Assembly: GCF_004764705.1 (NCBI RefSeq)
Contig: NZ_SHLX01000012.1
Span: 186,001-250,000 of the forward strand
Origin: Paenibacillus cymbidii
Lineage (GTDB): Bacteria > Bacillota > Bacilli > Paenibacillales > NBRC-103111
Direction: 5' to 3'
DNA: 64,000 nucleotides
Each line of letters begins with the position of its first letter. Position 1 is the first letter of the stretch. Below, piece after piece: positions 9,611-21,200 of the stretch. The notes beneath the pieces are model-generated. The model was not told the origin of the DNA, did no database searches, and was given only the letters and a program-made list of their open reading frames with translations. A program made the translations under genes and the position numbers.

Positions 9611-11293
9611 ATGAAACAAATTTCGGCAAGGTCTATCGGGATGGCAGGCACACTGTCGCTTGCGCTGCTGGCAGCGGCATGCAGCAGCGATACCGGCAAC
9701 TCTTCGGCGCCGGCTTCCACGGCTCCGCCCTCGAGCGGCACGTCCGCAGCGTCGTCGGCGCCAGTCGAGCCGCTGGGCAAGTACGATCCGCCCATCGATA
9801 TGACATTCGTCAAGGTAATCGATCAGTCGACCAAGTTCAAGGAAGGCGAATCGATCGACAACAATGCCTGGACGAAAATTTACAAAGAACGGCTCGGCAT
9901 CAACGTCAAGTTCGACTGGACCGTAACGGGGACGGAGGATCAATATTTTCAGAAGCTGAACGTTTCGATCGCGTCCGGCACCATTCCCGATTCGTTCATG
10001 GTTAATGCGCAGACGCTCGCCAAGCTGGTGGAAGCGGGGCAAATCGAAGATTTGACGCCGGTGTTCGAGAAGTATTTGTCCGCGAACAGCAGAGACTTGT
10101 TTTACGCCGATGGCGGCCGGGCGCTGAAAGCGGCTACGTTCGGCGGCAAGCTGATGGCGCTGCCGAGCATCCAATCCGAAATCGACAATACGTTCGTGCT
10201 GTGGGTGCGAACCGACTGGCTGAAAAAACTGAATTTGCCCGAGCCCAAAACGATGGCGGACGTCTTCAAAATATCCGAAGCGTTCACCAACCAGGATCCG
10301 GACGGCAACGGCAAAAAGGATACGTTCGGGCTCGGCGTCGACAAACTGCTGTGGGACGGTTTCCCCGGATTGGACGGCTTCTTCAACAGCTTTCACGCCT
10401 ATCCGAACATGTGGGTGCCGGACGCCTCCGGCAAGCTGGTGAGCGGCAATACGCAGCCCGAGATGAAAGCGGCGCTGGCGAAGCTGCAGGAAATGTACAA
10501 AGCCGGCCAAATCGACAAGGAGTTCGGCATCAAAGACTCGGCGAAGGTGGCGGAATCGCTCAATTCCGGCAAGCTCGGCATGTATTACGGGCAAGCCTGG
10601 ACGCCGCTGTGGCCGATGCAGGACGGCAAAAATCTCGATCCCGGCATGGAGTGGCAAGCGTACCCGCTGCCAAGCATCGACGGCAAACCGGCGAAAGCGC
10701 AATCGACATTCCCGATCAAACAGTACTTTGTTGTCAAGAAGGGCTTCAAGCATCCGGAAGCGCTCGTCAAGCTGATGAACTTGTGGAAAGACAACGAAAT
10801 TAAGGATAACGAAAAAATATACGGACAGGATGGCGGGATTCCCATATTCAAATACGCCGTTACGGCGGGCGCCGATCCGCATCAGAATTTGAAGGCTTAT
10901 CTAAAAGTGGACGAAACGCTGAAGTCGAAGGATACCTCCAAATTGACGCCGGGTGAAAAAATCGGCTACGACAACATTCAGAAATTTTTGAACGGCGATC
11001 AAAAGCTGTGGGGCAATTACCTGGTGTTCGGACCGAACAGCTCCTACTCGATCATCAACAAATATTTGGCCGACAAGCTCATCCAGTATGACGCCTTCTA
11101 CGGTGCGCCTACGGAGACGATGGGCGAAAAAACCGCGGCGCTGAACAAGCTGCAGCTCGAGTCGTTCACGAAGATCATCATGGGCGAAGCGCCGATCGAC
11201 AACTTCGACAAGTATGTCAACGACTACAACAAGCTCGGCGGCGAACAAATGACACAGGAAGTAAACGCCTGGTATGCGAAGCAGGCGAAGTAA
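9611..11293 (+). CDS. Lipoprotein solute-binding protein of carbohydrate ABC importer
   Basis: A 560-residue lipoprotein. MKQISARS is followed by a hydrophobic segment and the lipobox LAAAC, so Cys near residue 23 becomes acylated. A Ser/Ala/Pro-rich linker follows, then a two-lobed binding protein of the large LplA/YtcQ class. Calcium-loop-like DPDGNGKKDTFG is seen near residue 235, as in many members. ATG 9611 is chosen because the purine-rich AGCGGGG is about nine bases upstream and because a typical lipoprotein leader begins there; ATG codons at 9602 and 9605 lie on the ribosome binding site. A hairpin terminator immediately downstream separates it from the permease genes. Confidence 0.88.
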   Translation: MKQISARSIGMAGTLSLALLAAACSSDTGNSSAPASTAPPSSGTSAASSAPVEPLGKYDPPIDMTFVKVIDQSTKFKEGESIDNNAWTKIYKERLGINVKFDWTVTGTEDQYFQKLNVSIASGTIPDSFMVNAQTLAKLVEAGQIEDLTPVFEKYLSANSRDLFYADGGRALKAATFGGKLMALPSIQSEIDNTFVLWVRTDWLKKLNLPEPKTMADVFKISEAFTNQDPDGNGKKDTFGLGVDKLLWDGFPGLDGFFNSFHAYPNMWVPDASGKLVSGNTQPEMKAALAKLQEMYKAGQIDKEFGIKDSAKVAESLNSGKLGMYYGQAWTPLWPMQDGKNLDPGMEWQAYPLPSIDGKPAKAQSTFPIKQYFVVKKGFKHPEALVKLMNLWKDNEIKDNEKIYGQDGGIPIFKYAVTAGADPHQNLKAYLKVDETLKSKDTSKLTPGEKIGYDNIQKFLNGDQKLWGNYLVFGPNSSYSIINKYLADKLIQYDAFYGAPTETMGEKTAALNKLQLESFTKIIMGEAPIDNFDKYVNDYNKLGGEQMTQEVNAWYAKQAK

Positions 11294-11301
11294 TCGCACA
11301 G

Positions 11302-11332
11302 GGGAAAGCGCGGCTGCCCGCTTTCCCTTTTT
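11302..11332 (+). terminator. Intra-operon hairpin terminator or attenuator
   Basis: GGGAAAGCG and CGCTTTCCC form a nine-base perfect stem around an eight-base loop, followed directly by five T residues. It lies between the binding-protein stop and the first permease start. Such an element would allow more binding protein than permease to be made from one promoter. Confidence 0.8.
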
Positions 11333-11359
11333 CATTCGGACGACGAAAGGAGCGGGATC

Positions 11360-12259
11360 GTGGTCAACAAAAAAATAGCGCGCAATATCCCGCTGCACAT
11401 CATGATGCTGCCGGCGTTCCTTCTGGTGCTCGTTTACTGCTATGTGCCGATGGTCGGCGTCGTTATTGCGTTCCAGAGGTTCTTGCCCGGTCGGGGGCTG
11501 TTCGGATCGAAATGGATCGGATGGGAAAACTTCCGGTATTTGCTCGATATGCCGGACATGATGCAAGTATTGTGGAACACGCTGTCGATCGCCACGATGA
11601 AGATCGTCGTCGGCGAAATCGTGCCGATCGTCGTTGCGCTGATGCTGAACGAGGTGCGGCAAATCTGGTTCAAGCGCACCGTGCAAACCTTGATCTACTT
11701 TCCGTATTTTCTGTCATGGGTCATTCTCGGCGGCGTATTGATCGACATTCTTTCGCCTTCGCACGGAATCGTCAATCAGATGCTCGGATGGTTCGGCATC
11801 GAGCCGATTTTTTTCCTCGGGAGCAATGCGTGGTTCCCTTCGACGATGGTCGTTTCGCACGTTTGGAAGGAATTCGGCTTCGCCACCGTCGTGTATTTGG
11901 CCGCTCTGACCAGCATCAATCCGTCATTGTACGAGGCGGCGGTCATCGACGGGGCGAACCGCTGGAAGCAAACGCTGCATATTACGCTTCCGGGCATGGT
12001 GCCGATCATTCTGCTGATGACGACGCTCAGTCTCGGCAATGTGCTGAACGTCGGATTCGATCAAATTTTCAATTTGTACAGCCCGTCCGTCTACCAGAGC
12101 GGCGACATTATCGATACGCTCGTGTTTCGGATCGGCTTGCAAAATGCGCAATACGGCGTTGCGACTGCAGTCGGCCTGTTTAAATCGGTCGTGTCGCTCT
12201 TGCTGATTTCCACGGCGTACGCGGTATCCTACCGGATGGCGAACCATCGTATCTTCTAG
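11360..12259 (+). CDS. ABC importer permease, LplB type
   Basis: A 299-residue membrane protein with six predicted hydrophobic helices. It carries the permease EAA loop (LYEAAVIDGANRWKQTLHIT) that contacts the ATPase. The N-terminus (LPAFLLVLVYCYVPMVGVVIAFQ) is typical of LplB/YtcP-system first permeases. The start is GTG 11360, with AAAGGAG six bases upstream. It forms a heterodimer with the next gene product. No ATPase gene is nearby. Confidence 0.93.
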   Translation: MVNKKIARNIPLHIMMLPAFLLVLVYCYVPMVGVVIAFQRFLPGRGLFGSKWIGWENFRYLLDMPDMMQVLWNTLSIATMKIVVGEIVPIVVALMLNEVRQIWFKRTVQTLIYFPYFLSWVILGGVLIDILSPSHGIVNQMLGWFGIEPIFFLGSNAWFPSTMVVSHVWKEFGFATVVYLAALTSINPSLYEAAVIDGANRWKQTLHITLPGMVPIILLMTTLSLGNVLNVGFDQIFNLYSPSVYQSGDIIDTLVFRIGLQNAQYGVATAVGLFKSVVSLLLISTAYAVSYRMANHRIF

Positions 12260-12277
12260 AGAAAGGGAGGCGTGCCG

Positions 12278-13159
12278 ATGTTGCGGATCGTATCCGGAAG
12301 GAATGTTTCTGCCGTGATCAATTATGGGTTGCTGCTGCTTCTTGCCGTCAGCTGCATCCTGCCGCTCGTTTATGTGCTGGCGTTGTCGCTCAGCTCCAGC
12401 AGTGCGGCGTCCGCGGGCCTCATCAAGCTGTGGCCGGTCGATTTTACGCTGAAGGCGTACGATTTTATATTGGCGAAGCCGGCGTTCAGCCGTTCGATCG
12501 TGGTGTCGTTGGAGCGCGTCGCGCTCGGCACGGCGATCAATATGCTGCTGACGCTCGTCACCGCCTACCCGCTATCCAAGGAGGCGCGGTCGTTCAAGTC
12601 GCGGACTTGGTATGCGTGGTTCTTCGTGTTCACGATCCTGTTTAACGGCGGACTGATTCCGTGGTACATGACGATTCAGATGACGGGCATCAACGACACG
12701 ATCTGGGCGCTTGTGCTGCCGGGCGCCGTGCCGGTGTTCAACGTCATTCTGCTGCTCAACTTCTACCGCAAGCTGCCGAAGGAGCTGGAGGAGTCGGCGT
12801 TTATCGACGGCGCCAGCCATTGGCGTACGCTGCTTGCGATTTACGTGCCGTTATCGCTGCCGGCGATGGCGACGGTCGCGCTGTTCACCATCGTACATCA
12901 CTGGAATTCATGGTTTGACGGGCTGATTCTTATGAACCGGCAAGAGCATTATCCGCTCTCGACATACATCCAGACGATCATGACGCAAATCAACCTGACG
13001 ACGCTCAATGAGCAGCAAATGAAGGAACTGGCCGACGTCTCGGATCGAACCGCAAAGGCGGCGCAGTTTTTTCTGGCGATGCTGCCGATTCTGCTCGTCT
13101 ATCCGTTCCTGCAAAAGTATTTCATCACCGGCATCGTGATGGGGAGCGTGAAAGAATGA
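12278..13159 (+). CDS. ABC importer permease, YtcP/LplC type
   Basis: A 293-residue permease partner. It has six hydrophobic segments, the EAA-like loop LEESAFIDGASHWRTLLAIY, and the conserved C-terminus FLQKYFITGIVMGSVKE seen in this family. ATG 12278 has AAAGGGAGG seven bases upstream; a GTG at 12272 is too close to it. The stop overlaps the next start by four bases (ATGA), showing translational coupling. Confidence 0.93.
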   Translation: MLRIVSGRNVSAVINYGLLLLLAVSCILPLVYVLALSLSSSSAASAGLIKLWPVDFTLKAYDFILAKPAFSRSIVVSLERVALGTAINMLLTLVTAYPLSKEARSFKSRTWYAWFFVFTILFNGGLIPWYMTIQMTGINDTIWALVLPGAVPVFNVILLLNFYRKLPKELEESAFIDGASHWRTLLAIYVPLSLPAMATVALFTIVHHWNSWFDGLILMNRQEHYPLSTYIQTIMTQINLTTLNEQQMKELADVSDRTAKAAQFFLAMLPILLVYPFLQKYFITGIVMGSVKE

Positions 13160-15171
13160 CGGGGCGGACGCTAACGATTGAGCAGGCAGGTTACATATTG
13201 CGCGTAGTAGGGTTATTTGAAGACGACGCTGCCGGGTGGGAAGCGACGATGCGGTTTGCGGAAGCGGGGCATTTCGACGCCGTGATGCTCTTCAACACGC
13301 ATGGCGAGATGCCGCCGCATCCGCCGCCGGGCGAAATTCGCCGCAGGGTGCCGCTGCTGGCCGCACGCCTCGCCGATATCCGCAGGCGAGGGTTGTCGCC
13401 GATGCTCAACTATTTTGTCACGCTTGGGCACGGGGCGGCCAAACCGGCGGCCGGAATGGCGCAGTTCCAGCCGATTGTCGACGGCTTCGGCAATATGCCT
13501 ATGGGATGCGTTTGCCCGCTGGATGAAGCGTTCGGCGACTATTTGTCGGAAGCGTTTGGTCTGTACGCGGCAGCGGGGGCGGACAGCATCTGGATCGACG
13601 ACGATTTTCGGCTGTATGGCCGCGACGGCGCCGAAACGCTGCAATGCTTCTGTCCGCTGCATCTGGGCCGGTTCGCCGTTCGAACGGGACGGTCGCTGTC
13701 GCGGGAAGAGCTTTACGCCGAACTGATGAGGACGGACCCGCCCGACCGGCAGCTGCGAAACGATTGGTTCGCGGTGCAAGGCGAATCGCTGCTCCGGCTG
13801 GCCGAACGGATCCGGGATGCGGTAACCGCCGTCAGTCCCGGCACGGGTCTTGGCATGATGGTCGTGCCGCCGCATTTCCAGGCTTTCAGCGGCCGGGACT
13901 TGAATGCGGAGCTTCGCGCCTTGCGGACGGCAGCGCAGCCCGAGCCGTGGTTGCGGACGGGAGGCGGCTTCTATAACGACGAACGACCGCTGGACTTGCT
14001 CGACAAAATCGTTGGAGCAATCGATCCGCTGCCTGCCATGGTGCAGGAGCCTGCGCTGTGGTGCGGCGAAATCGAAAACTATCCGTTTCCCGCCGGCTAT
14101 AAGTCTGCACGGGTGCTGGAACTGGAAATGTATCTCAATACGATTTCCACGGGTGGGATGCTCACGTTCAGCATCCACGATGCCTACCTCGGGATGCACG
14201 ATCCTTCGGGCAACGTGACGCCGATGCTGCGTGCCGTCAAGCCGTATTTGCGCGAAGTCGTCCGTGCGCGGCAAGGGAAAACGCGACGTGGCGCTTCCTT
14301 CCCTTACCGCAACGATCTGGTGCAGGTGCGCGAACTGACCCCTGCCGAATTCGGCTCGCGTTGGAACGTCAACTTGTCCCGGCTCGGCATCGCGCAAGCG
14401 CCGACAGACGCTTCACCGCTGCTGTTGGCCGGTACGACAGCCGATCTATACACGGATGAGGAGATTGGTCCGCTGCTGGAGCGGGGCGCAATATTGGATG
14501 CGGAAGCATACTGGATATTGCGGCAAAGGGGACTGCTGGCGGATTGTCCGATCGAAGTGAGGAAAGACGCCGATGTTCCCATCATCCAATCCGAACGCGT
14601 CGTTGCCGGGTTTGCGCCGGATTGGCTGCGCAACAAACGATTGGCGGTGCGTTGGCATGTCGGCTATTTGCCGGGATATTCGCTTTGGCCCATGCAAGGA
14701 GCGGCCGTCTGGTCGGACTTGCTCGATACGGAAGGAAACGTGCTGTCCGCTGGCGTCATCGTTGCCGACAAGCCTTGCCGGATGGCGGTCGTCCTGCATA
14801 ACGGCGAACCGATGCGCGAGCTCGGACGGCAATGGCTGATGCAGATGGCGGTGAACGAGGTGGCGCAAGGGGCATGTCGGCCCGCAATGGTTGAAGGGGC
14901 ATTGAACTATTATCCGGTTTGGTGGGAAGGTGAGAATGAAGCGTTGCTTGGGCTGAGCGACTTCGGTCTCGAAAGCTTCCGCGAGCTGTCGTTGTGGCTG
15001 CCTGCGGACAAAGCGGTGGCGGCGATCGAGCGGCTGGGCCGCGACGGCGTTTGGAAAACGGCCGATTATCGCGTTTCGGATCACCCCGCCTGCGGCTTTC
15101 GCGTGTTGCTGACGGGAGACAGCGTGCCGGCCCCGTTATCGTTCGAGACATTTCGACTGACATACGGCTGA
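13156..15171 (+). CDS. Uncharacterised TIM-barrel-like (glycosidase-like) protein
   Basis: A 671-residue protein without a signal peptide, translationally coupled to the permease. The first 400 residues suggest a barrel: DAVMLFNTHGEMPPH, LSPMLNYFVTLGHG, ADSIWIDDDFRLYG, GLGMMVVPPHF and GGMLTFSIHDAYLG. IDDDF near residue 150 is a candidate acidic active-site strand. A cluster CFCPLH follows it and could bind metal or shape the site. The C-terminal 270 residues look like beta-sandwich domains. The family is not recognised. Its position between an importer and secreted lyase-type genes implies processing of an imported oligosaccharide. Confidence 0.5.
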   Translation: MTGRTLTIEQAGYILRVVGLFEDDAAGWEATMRFAEAGHFDAVMLFNTHGEMPPHPPPGEIRRRVPLLAARLADIRRRGLSPMLNYFVTLGHGAAKPAAGMAQFQPIVDGFGNMPMGCVCPLDEAFGDYLSEAFGLYAAAGADSIWIDDDFRLYGRDGAETLQCFCPLHLGRFAVRTGRSLSREELYAELMRTDPPDRQLRNDWFAVQGESLLRLAERIRDAVTAVSPGTGLGMMVVPPHFQAFSGRDLNAELRALRTAAQPEPWLRTGGGFYNDERPLDLLDKIVGAIDPLPAMVQEPALWCGEIENYPFPAGYKSARVLELEMYLNTISTGGMLTFSIHDAYLGMHDPSGNVTPMLRAVKPYLREVVRARQGKTRRGASFPYRNDLVQVRELTPAEFGSRWNVNLSRLGIAQAPTDASPLLLAGTTADLYTDEEIGPLLERGAILDAEAYWILRQRGLLADCPIEVRKDADVPIIQSERVVAGFAPDWLRNKRLAVRWHVGYLPGYSLWPMQGAAVWSDLLDTEGNVLSAGVIVADKPCRMAVVLHNGEPMRELGRQWLMQMAVNEVAQGACRPAMVEGALNYYPVWWEGENEALLGLSDFGLESFRELSLWLPADKAVAAIERLGRDGVWKTADYRVSDHPACGFRVLLTGDSVPAPLSFETFRLTYG

Positions 15172-15273
15172 CTTGAAAAGGGGGGATGCGGGAGTTTGCG
15201 AAGACATGGCAATCATAGGCAGGCGGCATCACGATCTCTCTTCATGGCATCGATTATGAACAGGAGCTGATCA

Positions 15274-18200
15274 ATGATGATGGGTTGGAAAGTGAAAAGG
15301 CAAGTGGCGGCGGTCGTTATCGTCGCTATATTGGCCGGCTTGTTCGGTGTGTCTCCGTTCGCCGGCCTCCCCCCGGCCCTGGCGGCGCCTGCTTGGCCGG
15401 CGGCGTCCTTAAAGGGGCTCAACATGCCGTTTGCCCCGGCGGACTCGCTCGTTACGTCGCAGAACCCGCCCGATTTCCATTGGCCGGCCATAGCGGGCGC
15501 GGACACGTACGATCTGCAAGTCAGCCGCAGCGCGTCGGTATCGACGGCAGTATATGAAAATCAGACATTGACGGTCAATTATTACAACTTCCCCCATGTT
15601 TTCGATGCCGGCACCTGGTACTGGCGCGTGCGTTATCATACCCCGGCTGACGGCTGGTCGGAATGGAGCGCGATCCGCAAATTCCGGATTGAGGAAACGA
15701 ATGTTCCGTTCGTCGTCCCGCCGATCGGGCAAATCCGCAGCCAGATCAGTTCCTCGCATCCGCGTATATGGACGAACGCGGCGACGCTCGACGACTTCCG
15801 CCAGCTTTCGCAGACGGTGGGCCAATCGGTTTACGATCAGCGGCTGAAGGATGCTACGGACAGAGTCAACAGACACGAGTCACCGCCCCCCGAGCCGACC
15901 TTTCCTTCTCCGAAGCCAACGGGGGATGCCTTGACGAAGGCCCAGAGCGAGATCAGAGCCGCCGCTGAAAGTGCGGTAAATAAAATGATGGATGCTGCAT
16001 TCGTCTATTTGCTGACGGGAACGCCTGCAATCGGGCAAGACGCCAAAGGGCGTTTGCTCAGTATCGCTTCCTGGGACCCTAACGGCGCTACGAGCTGGGA
16101 TAATCAGGATCAGGTGCACCGTTACATTGCTTACAATTCGGCCATTGCCTACGACTGGCTTTACGACTTGCTGTCGCCCTCCGACAAACTGCAAGTACAG
16201 AACATGGTGAAAGCGCGAACAGTGAGAATCATGAACGCTTTCGCAACCTATCCGATTGAAAAAAGCCCCTACGATTCGCACGGCTGGACCGTGTTCGGGT
16301 ATGTGGGCATCATTGCCACGGCGATGATGGGCGACATTCCCGAAGCGGCCGGATGGTTTGACAAGGTGGTGCCCGCATATATCAACATGCTCGCTCCGTG
16401 GGGCGGCGAGGACGGGGGGTGGTCGCAAGGAACCGGCTATTGGCAATGGTCGTCGTTTGCGAGCAAGGAGTTCACGGATGTGCTGCTGGCGGCAACCGGC
16501 TTTAATTTGTACGATAAGGCCTACTCCCGCAACGAATGGCTGTTTCCGCTTTATTCGTTCCCGCAAGGCACGCCGAAGGGGGTATTCGGCGACGATAATC
16601 AATACGCCCCCGGTCCTCCCAGCGTATCGGTGTATAACCGCCTGGCCCAGATGTACGGGGATCCGCGAATGAAATGGGCCGCCGAAGCGATCGGAACGGC
16701 TCCCCGAACCGACCTGCCGAATTACTTCTACGGGGATCAGACGCTCGCCTCGCGGCCGCCGATGGATTTGCCGAACGCGAAGTGGTTTCAGGATATCGGA
16801 CTTGTCGCGATGCATTCCAGCCTGTACGATCCGGACCGGGTGTCGTTCTACATGAGGTCAAGCGGGTACGGCAGCTACAGTCATGCCCACGCGGATCAGA
16901 ACAGCTTCATCGTCAACGCGTTCGGGGAATCGCTCGCGGTCGAAAGCGGTTTCGCCGAAGCCTACAACAGCGACCACCACTATAATTTTACGCGGCAAAC
17001 GTTGGCCGCCAACGCCATTACGTATGATGGCAAACAAGGACAGCCGGTCGACAACATCGATGCCGATGGCCAAATCACCGGCTTCGTCACCCACCCGGAC
17101 TTCGATGCGACAAGCGGCGATGCGGCTGCCGCCTATCCCGGGGTGTTGACGCAGGCGAATCGCAGTGTCATTTATGTGCGGCCGGATATATTTGTCGTCG
17201 TCGACCGGCTGCAGTCCGCCGACCCTGCCGGTCACGAATTCGAGTGGCGCCTTCATGCCGAGGACCAGCTGGAGCTCGACGGCGACGAAGCCGGCGCGAC
17301 GATCGCGAAAGGCGGAGCGGCGTTACAAGTTCGGCTTCAGGCGCCTGGCGGTCTGCACGCGACGGTCGAAGACAAGTTTATCGGGCTCGACGGCGCCGAA
17401 CATAAACCGGGAGGCGCGTTTGCAGGCGAACAGCAAGTACACGCGGCATTTATTGCCCCCAAGACGAACAAGGCGACCTTCGTCGCAACGATGGAAGCTT
17501 ATCAATGGGAGACCGATTCTCCGCAAAATGTCGTCAAAGAGGACCATGGCACTTACATGAAGCTGACGTTTGCGGACGGCTCCGTCGTTTATGTCCGTTT
17601 GACCGACAGCGGGGAAGTCGATGCGGGCAACGTCCGGTTCGACGGCACCGCGGTGGCGTTGAAGGGCGATACGGTACTGCTCGTCGACGGGACGAAGGTC
17701 GTGAAGAGCGGCGTCACGGTCATCGACAGCAATGAACTGGCGACGGTCGTTGTTGGCGGCGACCAACTATCGATTTCGAGCAAGACGGATGCCCGGGTAG
17801 CTCTGGACGCACCCGGCATCGTGCGGCTGCGGGACGCGGACAGCGGCGCGGACTTTCCACAAGGCGGGGCGGTTGCGGCAGGCTTGGACGCGCGCGGCGT
17901 GCAGTGGGATACGGCCGGTAGCACCCTTACGGTCAATGTGCAGCAAGGGCAGCATGCGTTCAAGCTGAATAACGCGCCGATGCCGCAGCCGAAAGCCCCG
18001 CTTGCGCTGCAGACCGTCATCGACGGCGTGTACGGCTCGGTGACGCTGGCGGTTTACAGCGATACGGAAGGCGTCCCCGTCGCATGGGGCAAGCTGGACA
18101 ACGACCCGGGACTGTACGAAGTCGCGGAAGCTCCCGCCGGTTTCACGTTTGAGCATTACGGCAAGCCGCGCTACGTGTATCTCGAAGCGGATGCGGCCGT

Positions 18201-21200
18201 CATCGTGCGGGGCGGAGGCGGAACGCTGGCGCTGAACAAGGTGGGCAGCGGCAGCCCAACCGCGGCGGATTTATGGGCCGATCCGGATGGGCGTAGAGAC
18301 ACCTTGTCCGTCGCCTGGACAGAAGCGGAGAACTACAAGGAGGCCGATGCGGGCATCACCAAATATACGACCCGGCCTTTCCTGTCGGGCGGCGCCGGTC
18401 TGGGCAACTGGAATTTGACCGGCCAGTCGGTCAAATGGAATGTGCAGGTCCCGAAAGCCGGCACCTACGATCTGGTGCTGAAGTATGTAGCGGGCTGGGA
18501 TGTGCCGGCCGGCTCGCAAACGAGCAGGCTTGCGATGATCGGCGATCATGCGCTATCCTTCGAGGCGCCAACGACGATCGATTATGGGACGCTGCCGGCA
18601 AACTGGCGGGGGTTGCGGGTCGAGACGGGGCTGCAGCTGCCCGCGGGCTCCGTCGATATTCAGCTGTGGCATGCCGGCGGGGCGATGAATCTCGACTGGG
18701 TCGGTCTCATCGAGCGTAAAGACGATGAAGAGCCGCCCACAACGCCCGGCAGCGTGTCAGTTGTCTCGCAGACGGGTTCGTCGGCGACGCTTTCCTGGAG
18801 CGCTTCCGCCGACAATACCGGCATCAAGGAATACGACATTTACGTGGACGGCGTCAAAAAGCTGGCCGTACCGGGCGGCTCCTTGACCGGAACGGTGACT
18901 GGGCTTGGTATCGGAAAAACATATGCGCTAACGGTAAGAGCCGTAGATACGAGCGACAACCGTTCGCTGCCGAGCGGTAGCGTGCAGGTGACGATCGTCG
19001 ATTCGACGCCGCCTGCATGGGGGGCGGCAGCTGCGCTTCAGCCCGATCAACTGTTCCCTTCGGTGGCGAGACTGAGATGGGGCGGTGCGGTTGACGATTC
19101 CGGCTCAATCGCCTCCTATGCGCTTTACCGCAAGGACGGCCCGGCACAGCCGTTTGTCCAGATGGCGACCGTATCCGGCACCACTTACGACTTCGTGAAT
19201 TTGTCGCCCGGCGGCACGTATGAATTCAAGGTGGAGGCGCAGGATTCCTCGGGCAACGTTTCGACCGGAGGGCCGACCGTTGCGCTGACGCTGCCGACTG
19301 CCGCCGCCGGCGGCGATTTCTACGAAACGTTCGACGAATGGGCAACCGGCAACGTGGCTGCAGGCGGCGGCTGGACGCTGTCGCCGAACGATACGTCCGC
19401 CGTGCAAATCGTGCCGCTGCCAGACGGAAACGGCAAAGCGCTGCAGGCGACGGACAACGTATATGACGTGGGCAACGAATATTACGAAAGTCCGATTTTC
19501 ATCCGTTCGACATCGCCGATGAGCGGCAAGATCGTCGCCGAGACCCGATTTATGGTCAAAACGGTCGAACCGTTCGACGTCGGGAGCTTCTACATCAGCA
19601 TCATGGGGGAAGGGAAGGAAGCGGCGCGGTTCCTGCGTTTCTCCGACGGCACGTTCGGGTACTTCAAGCAGTCGGGCGGCGTGAACGAGGCCAAGCAAGT
19701 TCCGAAGGCCGGCTTCCAATTGCCGCGCGATACGTGGGTGACGCTCCGCTTCGATCTGGATACGAACGCGCAGACGTTCGATATCGCGATCCAGTCGGAC
19801 GCCTTCAAAGGATATGCCGACACGGTGAACGCTCCAACCGAGCTGGATGCCGCAACGGGAACGTTCCGGGTCACGGGCCTGCCGTTTCTGAGCGGCGGCG
19901 CGGCCGTTTCGTCCATCAACCAGATCCAGGTGCGGCATAACCGGTATATGGGGCAATATTGGTACGATTACGCCGCCATGTACGAGGACACGATTCCGGG
20001 GCTTGTCCCGGGCAATCTCCAGCTCGATTCGAGGACGGATTCGTCGGCAACCGTCACCTGGACGGCGCCGGGGCCGGATGCGGATGTGAGCGAATATCGG
20101 GTTTATGTCGATGGCATACAAAAAGCGGCGGTTTCAGGCAACGAGTATTCCGCCACCGTGAGCGGCCTGACAATCGGGCATACGTACGCGGTGACAGTAC
20201 GTGCCGTTAACCCGGACGGCTACCGCTCTGCGGAAAGTGCCGTTGTGTCCGTCGCAATGACGGACACAACCGCTCCCGTATGGGGACCGTCCGCGCAGCT
20301 CGGCCCCGAGCATTTGTTTCCCGATACGGCCCGGCTGACATGGAACAGCGCGACCGACAATTCCGGTTCGATTGCATCGTACGCGATTTATCGCCAAGAC
20401 GGACCCGGTTTGCCGTATGCGATGGTCGCGGCGACGGCTGTCGGCACCACTTATGACCTAACGGGACTGCAACCCGGAGGGAGTTATGCCTTCAAGGTGG
20501 AGGCGATGGATGCAAACGGCAACGAATCCGGTGACGGTCCGATGGTTGCGATTGTCATGCCGACGGCCGCTACCGGCGGCGAATACTACGAATCGTTTGA
20601 CGGCTGGACGACGGGGAGCGGACCGAGCGGCGCCAGTTGGGCGGTCTCGACCGGCATGGGCACTACCGTTCAGGCAGTGGCGCTTCCAGACAGCAACAGC
20701 AAGGCGTTGCAGGCGACGGACAGCTATTACGATCTGGCGAATGAATACTATGAAAGCCCCATCGTCAGGCGGTTGAACGCGCCGATCGGCGGGAGGGTGA
20801 CGGTGGAAATCCGCTACATGTTCAAGCGGCTGCCGGGATACGACGTCAATGGGAATTACTTCTCCGTTATTGGCGGCGGGGCGACGGCGATCCGGTTTAC
20901 CGGCTTCTCAGACGGCTCGTTCGGCTATTCGAAGACGGTTGGCGGCGTCGATACGTTCTTCAAAATCCCGAAAGCAAGCGGTATGGTTCTCCCGCCCGAT
21001 ACGTGGGTGACGCTGCGCTTCGACCTGGATATGTCCGCAAAAACATACACGATCGAGATGCAGTCGGATGCTTTTAAAGGGTATACCGGCGCAATGGACG
21101 CTCCCGGCACGATAGATCCGGTGCGCGGCGTATACCGGATCGCCGGTCTGCCGTTCCTGGCTGCCGCAGCGAACATATCGACGATAAGCGAGTTCTCGAT

